DNA of 64,000 bases, taken from Arcuatula senhousia (Eukaryota; Mollusca; Bivalvia; Mytilida; Mytilidae). The stretch spans positions 52,586,203 to 52,650,202 of the forward strand of contig OZ020313.1 of the NCBI GenBank assembly GCA_963971305.1. Direction: 5' to 3'. Each line of letters begins with the position of its first letter. Position 1 is the stretch's first letter. Below are positions 35,041 through 45,750 of this stretch, in pieces. Made by a program: the position numbers and the translations under genes. The notes below the pieces were generated by a model. It was not told the origin of the DNA. It searched no databases and worked only from the letters and a program-made list of their open reading frames with translations.

Positions 35041-35677
35041 CCAGTAGAGAGCTAACCTACCATTTGAGAGCTAACTAACCAGTAGAGAGTAAACTTACCA
35101 GAAGAGAATTAACTTACCAGTAGAGAGCTAACTTACCATCTGATAGCTAACTAAACTATAGAAAGCTAACTAACCATCAGACAGCTAACTTAACAGTAGA
35201 GCTTATTAACCAGTAGAGAGTTAACTAACCATCAGACAGCTAACTTAACAGTAGAGCTTATTAACCAGTAGAGAGTTAACTTACCATCAGACAGCTAACT
35301 TACTAGTAGAGAGCTAACTTACTACCAGAGAGCTAACTCACCAATAGAGCTAACTTACCATCAGACAGCTTACTTAACAGTAGAGAGCTAACTTACCATC
35401 AGAGAGCTAACTTACCATCAGACAGCTAACTCACCAGTAGAGAGTTAACTTACCATTTGAGAGCTAACTCACCAGTAGAGAGTTTACTTACCAGTAGAGA
35501 GTTAACTTACCAGTAGAGAGCTAACTTACCAGTAGAGAGCTAACTTAACAGTAGAGAGCTTCCTAATCAGTAGAGCTCATTATCCAGTAGAGAGTAAACT
35601 TACCATCAGAGAGCTAACTTACCAGTAGAGAGCTAACTTACCACCAGAGAGCTAACTCACCAGCATAGCTAACTTAC
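35041..35677 (-). repeat. Minisatellite built from the exon 2 splice donor
   Basis: About 34 tandem units of roughly 19-20 bp start directly at the exon 2 donor and run into the intron. In transcript sense each reads roughly TGGTAAGTTAGCTCTCTAC. By eye about 14 units keep GGTAAGT and four keep GGTGAGT, so about 18 carry a consensus 5' splice site besides the real one. Other units have AATAAG, GTTAGT-like or decayed forms. Confidence 0.93.
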
Positions 35678-35819
35678 CATCAACTGACATCCCATGTTTA
35701 ATACAGAGTTTAAACCGACAAGATTTACATCTGTTTCTGTTCTTTGGAGATATGTCACACTGGCCACCGAAAAAACATTTGTACTTATGAGCCTTAGGTA
35801 TACTTCTTTTAAAAAAGCC
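35678..35819 (-). CDS. Nuclear receptor exon 2: second zinc finger
   Basis: This exon encodes 47 residues plus one base, from GFFKRSIPKAHKYKC to KHGMSVD. The second finger is C-X5-C-X9-C-X2-C (Cys49, 55, 65, 68), with a five-residue D-box (FFGGQ). It follows exon 1 in phase 0 (acceptor TTCCTTGCAG at 35820-35821) and leaves in phase 1 through the consensus donor G|GTAAGT. With exon 3 this gives GMSVDAVKMGRIPK, the expected end of a nuclear receptor DBD. The intron on both sides carries tandem copies of the exon's own junctions. Confidence 0.95.
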
Positions 35820-35821
35820 CT

Positions 35822-36060
35822 GCAAGGAATAAAGAAACACTTGTACTTGTGAGCCTTAGGTATACTTCTTTTAAAAAAGCCCTGAAAGGAATAAAGAAAC
35901 ATTTGAACACTTTTATTTGTGAGCCTTAGCCCTGCAAGAATTAAAGAAACATCTGACTTATGAGCCTTAGGTATACTTCCTCTAAAGAAAAGCCCTGCAA
36001 GAATTAAAGAAACACTTGTACTTTTCAGCGTTGAGTATACTTCTTTTCAAAAAGGTCCCT
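35822..36060 (-). repeat. Tandem copies of exon 2 acceptor and exon 5' end
   Basis: Upstream of exon 2 there are about four further partial copies, each about 60 bp, of the acceptor plus the first 45-50 bases of the exon (coding GFFKRSIPKAHKYKCF in the best copy). The nearest copy (35832-35895) keeps a good acceptor, TTCCTTTCAG. Using it would read through the real acceptor and shift the frame, so the copies are decoys rather than usable exons. The farthest copies are decayed. Confidence 0.88.
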
Positions 36061-36130
36061 TTTAAACCTATGATAAAGCATCTTCTTAAGGCATGTTCTC
36101 AATAAGGTCATAGGTTAGTTATAGTTTGTT

Positions 36131-36870
36131 ACTACTGTGGACTCATTTATTTTCATGGGAACAAATTTTAGTGGTTTAATGAAAATTGACAAGTTTATGG
36201 ATTCTTAAATTTGCAGCATACATACAGATCAATGTTAAATTTCCTTTTCATGGGGTATGAGAAGAAGATGAAGAATATTTATTGTCCATAAAAATGGGCC
36301 CATGAGGGGCATATTACAGTACAAACTAGAAAAACTGTGAGCCACAGCTCACAAATAAATACCCCCCACCCGCCCCCCAAAAAAATTAATCAGATAAAAT
36401 TTAGAATAGGAGATGCACATCTACATTATTTCACAAAGATTGTGTGTAAGTTTCATGAAAATCCATCAAGGGGTTTTGGAGGAGTTGCGGATAAGAGATG
36501 GGTACCCCCATGTAGTCGAATGGCTAAGTCCATGTTTTGCTATGGGAAACCCCAAAAATCATTCTGATCAAATTTTAAAATAGTAGGTGCACATCTACAT
36601 TATATCACAAAGATTGTGTGTAAGTTTCATGAAAATCCACCAAGGGGTTTAGGAAGAGTTGCGGATAAGAGATGGGTACCCTGAAGTGTAACGGAAGGAC
36701 GGAAGGAAGGACGGACGGAAGGACGGACGGACACCCCTATCACTATATACCCCCCACTTTTGAAGTGGGGGGTATAATAATAAAGACATATAGTAACAAT
36801 GAAATTTCATGGGTCATTTCCACCCAAAAAACATGAAAATTGATACCCTAAATATAATAATCAAATCCCA
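36131..36870. mobile_element. CTGTGGATTCATT MITE split by family C
   Basis: The left half starts ACTGTGGACTCATTTATTTT at 36133. The right half (36790-36870) has CCAAAAAACATGAAAATTGA. A family C element lies between. Confidence 0.6.
36320..36780 (+). mobile_element. Family C element, copy 2
   Basis: 5' hairpin TGTGAGCCACAGCTCACA, X = ATACCCCCCAC, two units, a GGAAGGACGGACGG microsatellite and the perfect 3' hairpin CCCCCCACTT-TTG-AAGTGGGGGG. It is inserted inside a MITE whose halves are at 36131-36225 and 36790-36870. Confidence 0.85.
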
Positions 36871-37655
36871 GTAAATGGAGGTTGGAAGAAGTTGATAAAA
36901 CTATGAACAGCCTTCAGATCACATGTTGTATTTTCCACTACAGAAGTCCCTTGCATATCCAGTAAAACCAAGTTAAGGGATTGGTATGTTTGTTAGCACC
37001 TATGTTGTTTACTGTGTAAAATATCCAATAAATTGACTGTTATTTTTATATTGTTTAATTATCACCATTATGGAATTAATGTGCTGTGAAAATGTCAATA
37101 AATAAAGTAGAATATACATGTATTATGTAAATTGTTTTTGAAGATGTTACTATCTTTTTTTTAGAATTAGGATGATTATGAATTTGTACATCTATATCAT
37201 TAAATTTTCTAAATTGTTTGAATTTTAAGGCAATTCCACTTCCTGGCATGGTATCATTATTGGATAGGGCATTTCTGATGAGTCTTGTAAAAACAAAACA
37301 TGCATATATAAGTCTTAAACTTTACTATCAAGTTTGTTGACTAGATATTAATAAAATAGGCGAAACATCATCTTTGTCTACTCAAAGTATTTAATGAGAC
37401 TCTGTTTTTTTTTGTTGTTGTTGACATTGAAAAAATCATTTCTCCACCTGCAACAAAAACTATCTGAACTTAAGGGGTAGGTCTAAGGCTTGCATGGTCT
37501 AACCTTAGGTAAGATAAAGAAACTAAATAAGGATGAGTCCATGCACACATAGACTAACCCCATTAGTTCTGTTATTTTTTTTTAAATGGAAAAGTGATTC
37601 TCTCCGAAAGTCAAAACAACTCTGAGTTAAATTCCTTGTTTAAAATAAGACTTAC
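36871..37655. other. Receptor intron 1, nothing recognised
   Basis: No repeat family or coding signal seen between the split MITE and exon 1. Confidence 0.5.
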
Positions 37656-37757
37656 CTTGCAGCCTTCACATGTAGCTACACCATAATGGACACCCGTTGC
37701 TTTGTCTTTACAGATTTTACAGCTACCAAAGGGGAAAGGAACAGCTCCAACAGGCAT
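37656..37757 (-). CDS. Nuclear receptor exon 1: start codon and first zinc finger
   Basis: This exon encodes 34 residues, starting [18 protein letters not shown] and ending at CEGCK. It holds the whole first DBD finger, C-X2-C-X13-C-X2-C (Cys13, 16, 30, 33), and most of the P-box that reads the AGGTCA half-site. The ATG is chosen because the same frame has TGA and TAG stops just upstream, inside what looks like a 5' UTR exon with an acceptor at 37817. The N-terminal A/B region is therefore only about 12 residues. The donor AAG|GTAAGT is consensus and phase 0, and joins exon 2 at the usual CEGCK|GFF junction of receptor genes. Confidence 0.93.
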
Positions 37758-37911
37758 GGTGTTAACACTTAAAGCAGCACATATGTAATTCTAACATGTC
37801 CAAAATCAACAGCTATCTGAAAAGAAAATACCTTTATAAACACTTATAGCAGCATATATGTAATTCTAACATGTTCAAAATCAACAGCTATCTGAAAAGA
37901 AAATACCTTAT
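37758..37911 (-). repeat. 5' UTR of coding exon 1 with duplicated splice acceptor
   Basis: Positions 37758-37816 are the likely 5' UTR part of exon 1, behind a good acceptor (TTTTCTTTTCAG, AG at 37817-37818). A segment of about 75 bp covering this acceptor and the UTR start is repeated immediately upstream, with a second identical-looking acceptor (AG at 37892-37893). Either could be used. The repeat copies differ by only a few bases, so the duplication is recent or homogenised. Confidence 0.7.
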
Positions 37912-38079
37912 GAACATCTACAGATATCAGAAAAACAAACCCTAACAATTGATTAACATACTAGTATTTCATCTGGTAGAAAAGTGTGAATGGAAAGACA
38001 GGTGTATTTTTTGAACAGTTAAATTTTTCAGGTGTATATTTTGAACAGTTAAATTTTTCAGGTGTATTTTTATATTGGT

Positions 38080-38590
38080 CCAGTTCTTAACAGAAAGTAT
38101 AAGTCTGACAGGTCTGAAAGTGGCTTAGGACATACAGTTTGTCCTACTAAATTTCAAATCAATCTCATGTAAATTTTCTGAGAAAAGCTTAATGGAAATT
38201 TATCCATACCTACATGTACAAGAGGAGGAATGTGTCTACGGAACACAGATGTCTCTGCACCCTAATAAGTAATCTGACAGGTCTGAAAATCACAAAAGAC
38301 TTACAGTTTGTAAAAGAAAACCAACCTGCTTAAAATCAAATCATTCTCATGTTTGGTCTATGAAAATTTTGATATTAACCCAGACCAATCAGAATGCAGA
38401 AGTCTGACAGGTCTGAAAATTTCTAAGAACATATAGTTTGTAATATCAAACCACTATTTTAAATTTCAAATTATTCTTACAATTGATTTCTCAGTATAGC
38501 TTGACTGAAACATTTATACAGATTGGCATAAGTAAAAGTTATTGTTGGCTAATAAGCCGTAAAAGGGTCATAAAAACATCTATAAGATTT
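38080..38590 (+). mobile_element. Degenerate family D element
   Basis: Two to three diverged units (GTCTGACAGGTCTGAAA, ACAGTTTGT). An internal start (GAGGAATGTGTCTACGGAAC) lies at about 38224, and a decayed end at GGGTCATAAAAACATC. Confidence 0.65.
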
Positions 38591-38809
38591 TTTCCTAACA
38601 AATTTCAATTAAACAATATTTGAACTGGATTTTTTTTTCCGCACAAATGCCATCATTTTCAATTTTTTGAGTGGCTAACGTGCAATATCAACAAAGGCAT
38701 GTCTAAAGAACATTCTCTCCAAATTTGGTGCTTGCATCATGAACTGAAAGATTGTTTTGATTTTTGGGGTCAATCTGCTGGACTATATTAATTCTATTTT
38801 TTTTAAATG

Positions 38810-38950
38810 CAGACCTGTCAAGTGTCACGCAACTTGCGTGAGACTCACGCATGCAGTCTGCAATTTGGCGGCAAATTTCTTTGATCTTTTAATTTTTTTC
38901 CTTTGATCTTTCAATTTACGCATGCAGCTCATAAAAACTTGACAGCCCTG
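38810..38950. mobile_element. Short hAT-like MITE
   Basis: A 141-bp element with CAGACCTGTCAAG at one end and CTTGACAGCCCTG at the other, and an internal CACGCAACTTGCGTGAG stem. No clear 8-bp duplication is visible. Confidence 0.6.
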
Positions 38951-39100
38951 AAACCATGAGGGTAAATTATCATCCCAGCTCAGCGGGTGATTAATTTTTA
39001 TCTATCACCCTCTCTTGGGCCAAGGTTGTGCAAAGCTTCAATTTGATGTTCTTAATCAGTTGTATAATTGATAGTATTTAGATTCAACATTATTCTGTAA

Positions 39101-40003
39101 ACAAGAGTTAACACTAAAGTATGTCTCACCTGCTGGCACCATCAAAAACAATTATTCTTTCTTACTTCCACTATATTTTGAATTTACATGGATTTTCAGT
39201 CTCCGAGATCAAAAGATGTTTATAGAACTTAAACATTGCTAACATATGCAATAAAAATAATCAAAGTCACTCAACCAGAAAATCAAGGTCAAGGTCAAAA
39301 GATGGGGATGCAACTGTGCTAAGCTATTACTAGGGTATATGCATACCAAGTTTCATCAACCTAGGACCAAAAATTCTTGAGATATGCCGGAGGTGTTTGC
39401 AAAACCTTAGCATTGCTATTACATGTATATGTATTGAACAGTGTCAAAGTCACTCAACCGGAAAAATTAAGGCCAAGGTCAAAAGATGGGGACGTAACTG
39501 TGCTAAGCTACTACTTGGGCATATGCATACCAAGTTTCACCAACCTAGGACTTATAGTTCTTGAGATATGGAGGTGCTCGCAAAACTTTTCCATTGCTAT
39601 AATATGTATTGAAAATTGTCAAAGTCACTCAACCGGAAAATCAAGGTCAAGGTCAAAGAATGGGATGCAACTGTGCTAAGCTACTAGCCTACTACTGGGG
39701 GCATATGCATACAAAGTTTCATCAACCTAGGACCTATAGTTCTTGAGATATGGAGGTGCTCGCAAAACTTTTCCATTGTTATCATATATATTGAAAATTG
39801 TCAAAGTCACTCAACCGGAAAATCAAGGTCAAAGTCAAAAGATGGGGATGCAACTGTGCTAAGCTACTACTGGGGCATATGCATACCAAGTTACATCAAC
39901 CCAGGACCTATTGTTCTTAAGATATGGCGGTGGTCATAAAACTTTTCTAAAAAGTTAAAGCTGCCGCACCGGTAAAGTAACACCTATGTCCAGCGAGACA
40001 TAA
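39101..40003 (+). mobile_element. Family B element, copy 3
   Basis: It starts CAAGAGTTAACACTAAAG and TATGTCTCACCTG, and holds about four units of 185-190 bp of the GGGGCATATGCAT subtype. The 3' stem is degraded (CCAGCGAGACAT). Confidence 0.75.
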
Positions 40004-40070
40004 ATGCTCCTTTAAAAAAGAAAAACACTAAATAATGCATCTACTAACAGACAAAAGGTTTAACAAATAA

Positions 40071-40800
40071 ACAAGAGGCTCCTAGAAGCCTGAATCGCTC
40101 ACCTGATCTCTTATGCTAAAGCCTCTTACCTAGTGTGCGACATGGTCTACATGTACTTGATGCCATTAAAGAAACTAGTTAGGATAGAAAACACTCTTAA
40201 GATCAGGAATACAAAGTTACAAAGCTTTTCATTTGAAAAAAAGCAAACAAGTTAAAATTGATTGAAAACAGTTAAAAGGGGGGGATTCTTAAAAGGTTGA
40301 TCTGACAATTTTGACCCTGAAATCATTTTTGTAGATCTCTATGAGCTGGACAATTTTGCAAGGCTTACTTTTCCTCTCTTTATTATGGTTCTTAAGATAA
40401 AGTCCAAAAACTGTGAAAATTGTCAATTTTGACGATTAAGGGGAAATAACTCCAATAAGGAGTCATTCCACAACTTTGACTCAATGGAGAGTTTTATTAG
40501 AGCTTTTGATGCTGAAGAAAGAGGGTTGCTTCAAATTTTCTCTAAATTTTATACTTTTTGAGCTATAAGCTAAAAACTATCGTCTGACCCCCCTGATTTA
40601 TTTTTAGCAATGGCGGCCATGTTGGTTGGTCGGCATGCATAAATTTCACAAACTTGGTAGAGGACATCCTAAAGATCAACTGTACAATGTTTGAAAGCAA
40701 TTCCTTCAGTGGTTTCAGAGAAGAAGATCTTGGAAGAAAAGTTAACAAACGGACACACGATGGACCACAGACAGACGCATAATGATGACAAGTGTTATTT
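40071..40800 (+). mobile_element. Family A element, copy 4
   Basis: It begins GGCTCCTAGAAGCC, in which both arms of the 5' hairpin have changed in a compensated way, and then GCTCACCTGATC. It has about two diverged units and a decayed 3' end near 40790. Confidence 0.75.
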
Positions 40801-40907
40801 AAAGTGTTATTCAAAGTAGTTTCACAGGGCAACATTTTTATTTCATACCAAGATTTGAAAAATCTTGCATAAAACGTCTTTAATGATTCAGTATAAAAAA
40901 TTAGATA

Positions 40908-41038
40908 ACATATAGCTGAGAGTGTGATTGAGTAGATTCCTACCCTTCGAAAATACATTTTTAACCTTGGCTACACCTCATTTGATAATGTTTTACTAAG
41001 GGTATCAATCTACACTATCACCCTCTCAGCTATATGTT
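40908..41038. repeat. Imperfect inverted repeat
   Basis: AACATATAGCTGAGAGTG at 40908 pairs with CCCTCTCAGCTATATGTT ending at 41038. Arms are about 31 bp with few mismatches, possibly a MITE. Confidence 0.6.
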
Positions 41039-41094
41039 ATTTATATAGTAGCATTATAATTTACAAATCTTTAGTCATCTGAAAAACACAGGTA

Positions 41095-41778
41095 AGGAAA
41101 CTAGAAAATCTGGGAGCAGCAGCTCACAAATAAATATCCCCTGCCCCCCCCCCCCCAAAAATTAATCAGATAAAATTTTAGAATAGGTGGTGCACATCTA
41201 CATTATGTCACAAAGATTATGTGAAAGTTTCATGAAAATCCATCAATGGGTTTAGGACGAGTTGCGGATAAAAGATGGGTAACCCTTGTTCTCAAATGGC
41301 TGAGTCCATGTTTTGCTAAGGGAAAACCCAAATATCAATCTGATCAAATTTTAAAATAGTAGGTGCACAACTAACATCTACATTATGTTACAAAGATTGT
41401 GAAAAGGTTTCATGAAAATCCATCGAGGGGTTTAGGATGAGTTGCAGATAAGAGATGGGTACCCCCATGTAGTCAAATGGCTAAGTCCATTTTTGCGATG
41501 GAAAACCCAAAAAAACATTCTGATCAAATTTTGAAATAGTAGGTGCACATCTACATTATGTCACAAAGATTTCGTGTAACTTTCATGAAAATCCATCAAG
41601 GGGTTTAGGAGGAGTGGCGGATAAGAGATGGGTACCCCCTTGTAGTGGAATGGTTTAGTCCATGTTTCGCTATGGGAAACCCCAAAAATCATTCTGATCA
41701 AATTTTAAAATAGTAGGAATGTGTGAAAGTTTCACTATCACTATATACCCATCCTTTTCAAAGGGGGGGGGGTATAAA
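41095..41778 (+). mobile_element. Family C element, copy 3
   Basis: Starts AACTAGAAAATCTGGGAGC. It has about 3.5 units, a degenerate 3' part without the microsatellite, and ends GGGGGGTATA. Confidence 0.78.
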
Positions 41779-41914
41779 AAGACAAGCCATAAAAGTTTGT
41801 CTGGCCTGTTAGTTGATCAGAGAATTAAAGGTCAATCTCAATTAACACAAAGTCACTAACATGACACAAATGTGTAGTCATCTGAAATAAAAAAACTTGA
41901 AAAAAAAGCAAAAA

Positions 41915-42340
41915 AGTACCCCTGTAAACACTTCTCTGACACAGTTCTATTCAAAGGTCGCACCTGTAAACACTTCTCTGACACAGTTCTATTCAAAGGT
42001 CACCCCTGTAAACACTTCTCTGACACAGTTCTATTCAAAGGTCACCCCTGTAAACACTTCTCTGACACAGTTCTATTCAAAGGTCACCCCTGTAAACACT
42101 TATCTGACACAGTTCTTTTCAAAGGTCACCCCTGTAAACACTTCTCTGACACAGTTCTATTAAAAAGTCACCCCTGTAAACACTACTCACACCTGTAAAC
42201 ACCTATCTGACACAGTTCTTTTCAAAGGTCACCCCTGTAAACACTTATCTGACACAGTTCTTTTCAAAGGTCACCCCTGTAAACACTCATCTGACACAGT
42301 TCTTTTCAAAGGTCACCCCTGTAAACACTACTCTGATCAC
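41915..42340 (+). repeat. 42-bp minisatellite
   Basis: About ten units reading GGTCACCCCTGTAAACACTT and CTCTGACACAGTTCTATTCA. Because 42 is a multiple of three, an open frame of 88 codons runs through it, but there is no sign of a gene. Confidence 0.9.
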
Positions 42341-42488
42341 GGGGGAACAGGGGGGGGGGTAACTCCAAGTATTTTAGGGTACAGATGTGCCCAGAAATTT
42401 TATTACTGCCCCATTTATATATTGGCCTGCTTGAAAAAAGACACCCATTCATATATTTTAATGCATTACACAGGATATGCTTAAACTT

Positions 42489-42640
42489 CACAATTCAATT
42501 CAAATCAAATATTTTTATTGTCAAAAGACGCCCATGATACTGAGCAGGATATACAACATGTACAAAGAAAAGAAAAAATTTTTTAAAAAAATTAAAAAAA
42601 AACATTCATCATAATACAAATGTTACGAATACCAAAATAC
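42489..42640 (-). repeat. Inverted copy of the TTTGATTTG-tailed retroelement end
   Basis: Reverse complement of the tail at 6890-7010, with the same ATATACAACATGTACAAAG block. Confidence 0.6.
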
Positions 42641-43328
42641 TTCACATGTTTTATAGATATTCTATTAAAATCAAAGTTTGAATGGTAAAAGTTATCAAAT
42701 GCATGTACAATTAGGGTACAAGGAGGCATAACGTGGATGCTCGGTCATTTTTTTTCTATTGATATATGACATTTGTGAAAAGTATACCTTATCATAAATG
42801 CAACATCAGAAATTTCCACCCTTTTCACATATTAAGCACCCCAAAAAGTAGACGCTTTTGGGTCGCACATACGTACCTACCTTTATAATGGAAGTTACCC
42901 CCACCACTGTGACTCTGATACAGTTATATTCAAAGGTCAACCCTGTCCAGAGGCAGATTTAAGATTCAAGTTTAAGGGAGCATTAAAAAATATCCTACCA
43001 TTGTCTTTCAAAGAGCATGTATTATTTACATGTATTTTATGCATAAAACAAAGATTTTGTCAATTTTAGGGGGGTATACCCAGTACACCTTTCCTTGAAT
43101 CCACACCTGCTGTTAACACTAACACTACTGTTACACAGTTTTAGGCCAGCTCAATAGTGTCCAAACATTTTGCTCTTGAAACCAATTGTTATCAGAAGGA
43201 CTGACAGACATACAAGGACAGACATGAGTAGATCATATTGCCCTCCTGCATAGTCAGGCATAAAACATTCAAATATTATGGATAATGTTTGTGCACTTCA
43301 TTTCATATACACTAGGGCAATTCCTAAT
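42641..43328. other. Unassigned DNA
   Basis: Includes a diverged unit of the 42-bp array near 42905-42940 and a family D-like scrap at 43190-43265. No gene seen. Confidence 0.45.
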
Positions 43329-43553
43329 TACTGTGAATTCATTTATTTTCGAGGGCATCAATTTTCGTTGATTCCCAAAAAAGAACATTTTGTTGATTTT
43401 GAATTTTGTGGTTTGCTCATACATGTACTACTTCTAGAGAATCAATACAAAATAAGCATTTGGTGGAGGATCAATTTTTCGTGGTTGACAGATAGATACC
43501 CATGAAAACCACCAAATTTGATACCCCATGAAAATTAATGAAACCATAGTATA
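43329..43553. mobile_element. CTGTGGATTCATT MITE, copy 5
   Basis: TACTGTGAATTCATTTATTT at the left, AATGAAACCATAGTA at the right. Confidence 0.75.
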
Positions 43554-43750
43554 ATCATTCAAAATTGTTTACATTTTCTCTTCATGCCAAAATTGCTGTA
43601 ATTTTTATTTTATTATTATTATTTTAAAATGAACACATTGCTATAAAACATACAAGACATAATAAATCCTAACATATTAATGAAATTATAATTGCTACCA
43701 ATCTCTATTCACCTTGCTGTAGAATTATTCTATCATTGAATGTGTCTTAC

Positions 43751-43830
43751 CTGCAGGCTTAACAAGTTGTAAATAATGATCATCATCACACATATTTGGC
43801 ATTGGTAGTATTGATTTTTCTTTAACTTCT
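43751..43830 (-). other. Candidate exon (5' noncoding or separate gene)
   Basis: An 80-bp segment is bounded on the minus strand by TTATTTGTTTCAG and a GTAAGA donor. Two frames are open. One reads EVKEKSILPMPNMCDDDHYL followed by QLVKPA, which looks protein-like. Splicing into the receptor's first coding exon in that frame meets stops before the ATG, so if it belongs to that gene it is 5' UTR. Otherwise it is part of an unrecognised gene. Confidence 0.4.
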
Positions 43831-43832
43831 CT

Positions 43833-44060
43833 GAAACAAATAAACAGAAAACACATGTACTATGAAAAAACAAAGAAGCAAAGGAAAATTATATGGAATC
43901 ATGTCCAATAAACAAGACAGAAAACACATGTACTATGAAAGAACAAAAAAAGGAAAGGGAAATTATATGGAATCATGTCCAATAAACAAGACAGAAAACA
44001 CATGTACATGTACTATGAAAGAACAAAAAAAGGAAAGGAAATTATATGGAATCATGTCCA
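43833..44060 (+). repeat. 66-70-bp tandem repeat beside a candidate acceptor
   Basis: Three to four units (ATATGGAATCATGTCCAATA, ACAGAAAACACATGTACTAT) begin right at the acceptor of the candidate exon 43751-43830. Confidence 0.85.
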
Positions 44061-44102
44061 ATAATCTTGACATAAAAAATAACTATATGAATAAAAAAAC
44101 TT

Positions 44103-45745
44103 CCCCGAGCGCAGCATGATATGACCGCAACATGTTTAACCCTGTAGGTTTTAGGCCCAATTTGGATAATCAATTGCTCTTGACACATGCAGCCCATGGC
44201 GGACTGACAAAGTTTATTGAAACATGCAGCTTTGGAAGACTTTCCACCCATATTTCACTAGGAATTCATTTTTATTTTTCAAAAGCAGACAAAAAAAAAG
44301 ATTACAATTACAATAAACTGTTAACACAGAGACATGTCTCGCCTGTGGCAACTGGACACAGAATAAAATGAAGTAAAAATCCTCCTTAAACTGAGCTTAA
44401 CTGATTCTTAAGCAGCTGCATACCAAATATAAATGGTGAACCATAACTGCTCATGACATAAGTAAAAAGTTAAAAAGTGTAAAATCTTAAAGTCAGTAGA
44501 CAGTGACTGCAGGAGCATACAGATGAAATGCTTTTGAAATTGATCTGTACTGATGCTAATGCAAGTGCATACCCAATATTAATGATGTACCATAACTGCT
44601 TCATGTTAAACAGGCGCAAGAAAAAAGGTTAACCTCAACCAAATCAGTGTAAAATTTCAAAGTCAGTAGACCATGACTGCAGGAGCATACAGATGAAATG
44701 CTTTTGAAATTGATCTGTACTAATGCTAATGCAAGTGCATACCCAATATCAATGGTGAACCATAACTGCTTCATGTTAAACAGACATATTTTTTGTATTG
44801 ACTTCTTGACAAGACTAAACATGCACATTTTTTTTTCAAAATCAGAATAATAAATAAACTGTTGAAGAACAAAAAATGGCAATTTATAAAATTTATAGAA
44901 TTTAATACATGATAAAACCCAAATTAATGGCCGAATAGGGGGGAAATACCTTCAAGAACAGTTATACAATGTTAAGTTCAATCAAAGTTGCTTATTCAAG
45001 GAATTATTATTATTTGTAACCACATTCAACAACTTAAAACACATACGCACACATATATAGATATATACATATCTAATTAAATCAGCAATATTTATTACAG
45101 TAAGTAAGAGCTAATATTTGTGATACATGAATGGAGCTAGCTTGGGAAGGAGGGCGGGACTAAAATATTTTGCATATAAATCTTGAGCAAATAATGGTGA
45201 CTTTATCTTGTAAAACTTGTAAATAATAGTGACCTAATCAACAACCAATCAAAAAACAGTTTAGTATACATAGCTAAAAATAATTCCGGTGAATAGGGAA
45301 ATTGGATACCCGTAAAATATTTCATTCACAGACATAAAATTTGTTACTAAAATAACTGCATTTATGTCAGTCTCATTTAACTTACAGAGATAATTAATTA
45401 CTAACTTGACTGAGATTGAAATGAGTTTATTAATGAAGCTATTTATATTAAGCCAATATAGAATAAACTGTTGAAGTACAAAAAATGGCAAAAGGAGGGA
45501 CCCCAAAAATCTATACTATAATGGTAAGGCATATCATTGACAAATTTCATAACAATTGGCTAACCAGAATTAAAGTTGTTGTGAGAACAAATAAAATATT
45601 TGAATTTTTTGCCCCTTTGGGGCCCCTAATTTCTAAATGAATTAAATTTAAGGAGTGACCCACATTAAAATCTATTCCATTCATCCTTTTATGGTTTAAA
45701 ACATTATTAGCATTTGGTTAACCAGAACAAAAGTTCTTGTGGGAA
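44103..45745 (+). mobile_element. Family G element, copy 3
   Basis: CCGAGCGCAGCATGATATG start and CTTGACACATGCAGCCCATG. A tandem block of about 165 bp (CAGGAGCATACAGATGAAAT) occupies 44400-44790, and typical G sequence (CATAACAATTGGCTAACC) lies near 45550. The 3' hairpin is not found before family A starts at 45751. Confidence 0.6.
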
Positions 45746-45750
45746 CAAAC

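Larger units (their letters stand above)
9131..37757 (-). other. Nuclear receptor gene, eight-exon model
   Basis: Gene-level model built by hand from splice sites and reading phase. Coding exons on the minus strand are 37656-37757, 35678-35819, 26925-28624, 24463-24559, 23450-23538, 21874-22078, 17651-17854 and, tentatively, 9131-9165. Their summed length is 2574 nt, exactly 858 codons, giving 857 residues. The product should be a nuclear, DNA-binding, possibly ligand-regulated transcription factor: short N-terminus, two C4 zinc fingers (residues about 13-68), C-terminal extension, a Pro/Ser-rich hinge of about 440 residues, and a ligand-binding domain. The P-box CEGCKG and the extension reading AVKMGRIPKTEKEKAL resemble subfamily NR1 (E75, REV-ERB, PPAR type), but I cannot assign an orthologue. 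All junctions except the last are strong. The introns are full of repeats, and one contains a complete retrotransposon. Confidence 0.88.

Noticed and set aside
41897..42163. 88-codon plus-strand frame of repeated TPVNTSLTQFYSKV
   Set aside because: A 42-bp minisatellite keeps any frame open; no start context, domain or splice evidence.
43751..43830. N-terminal coding exon of the nuclear receptor
   Set aside because: In its best frame, splicing to the 37816 acceptor meets TGA and TAG before the receptor ATG, so it cannot extend the protein.
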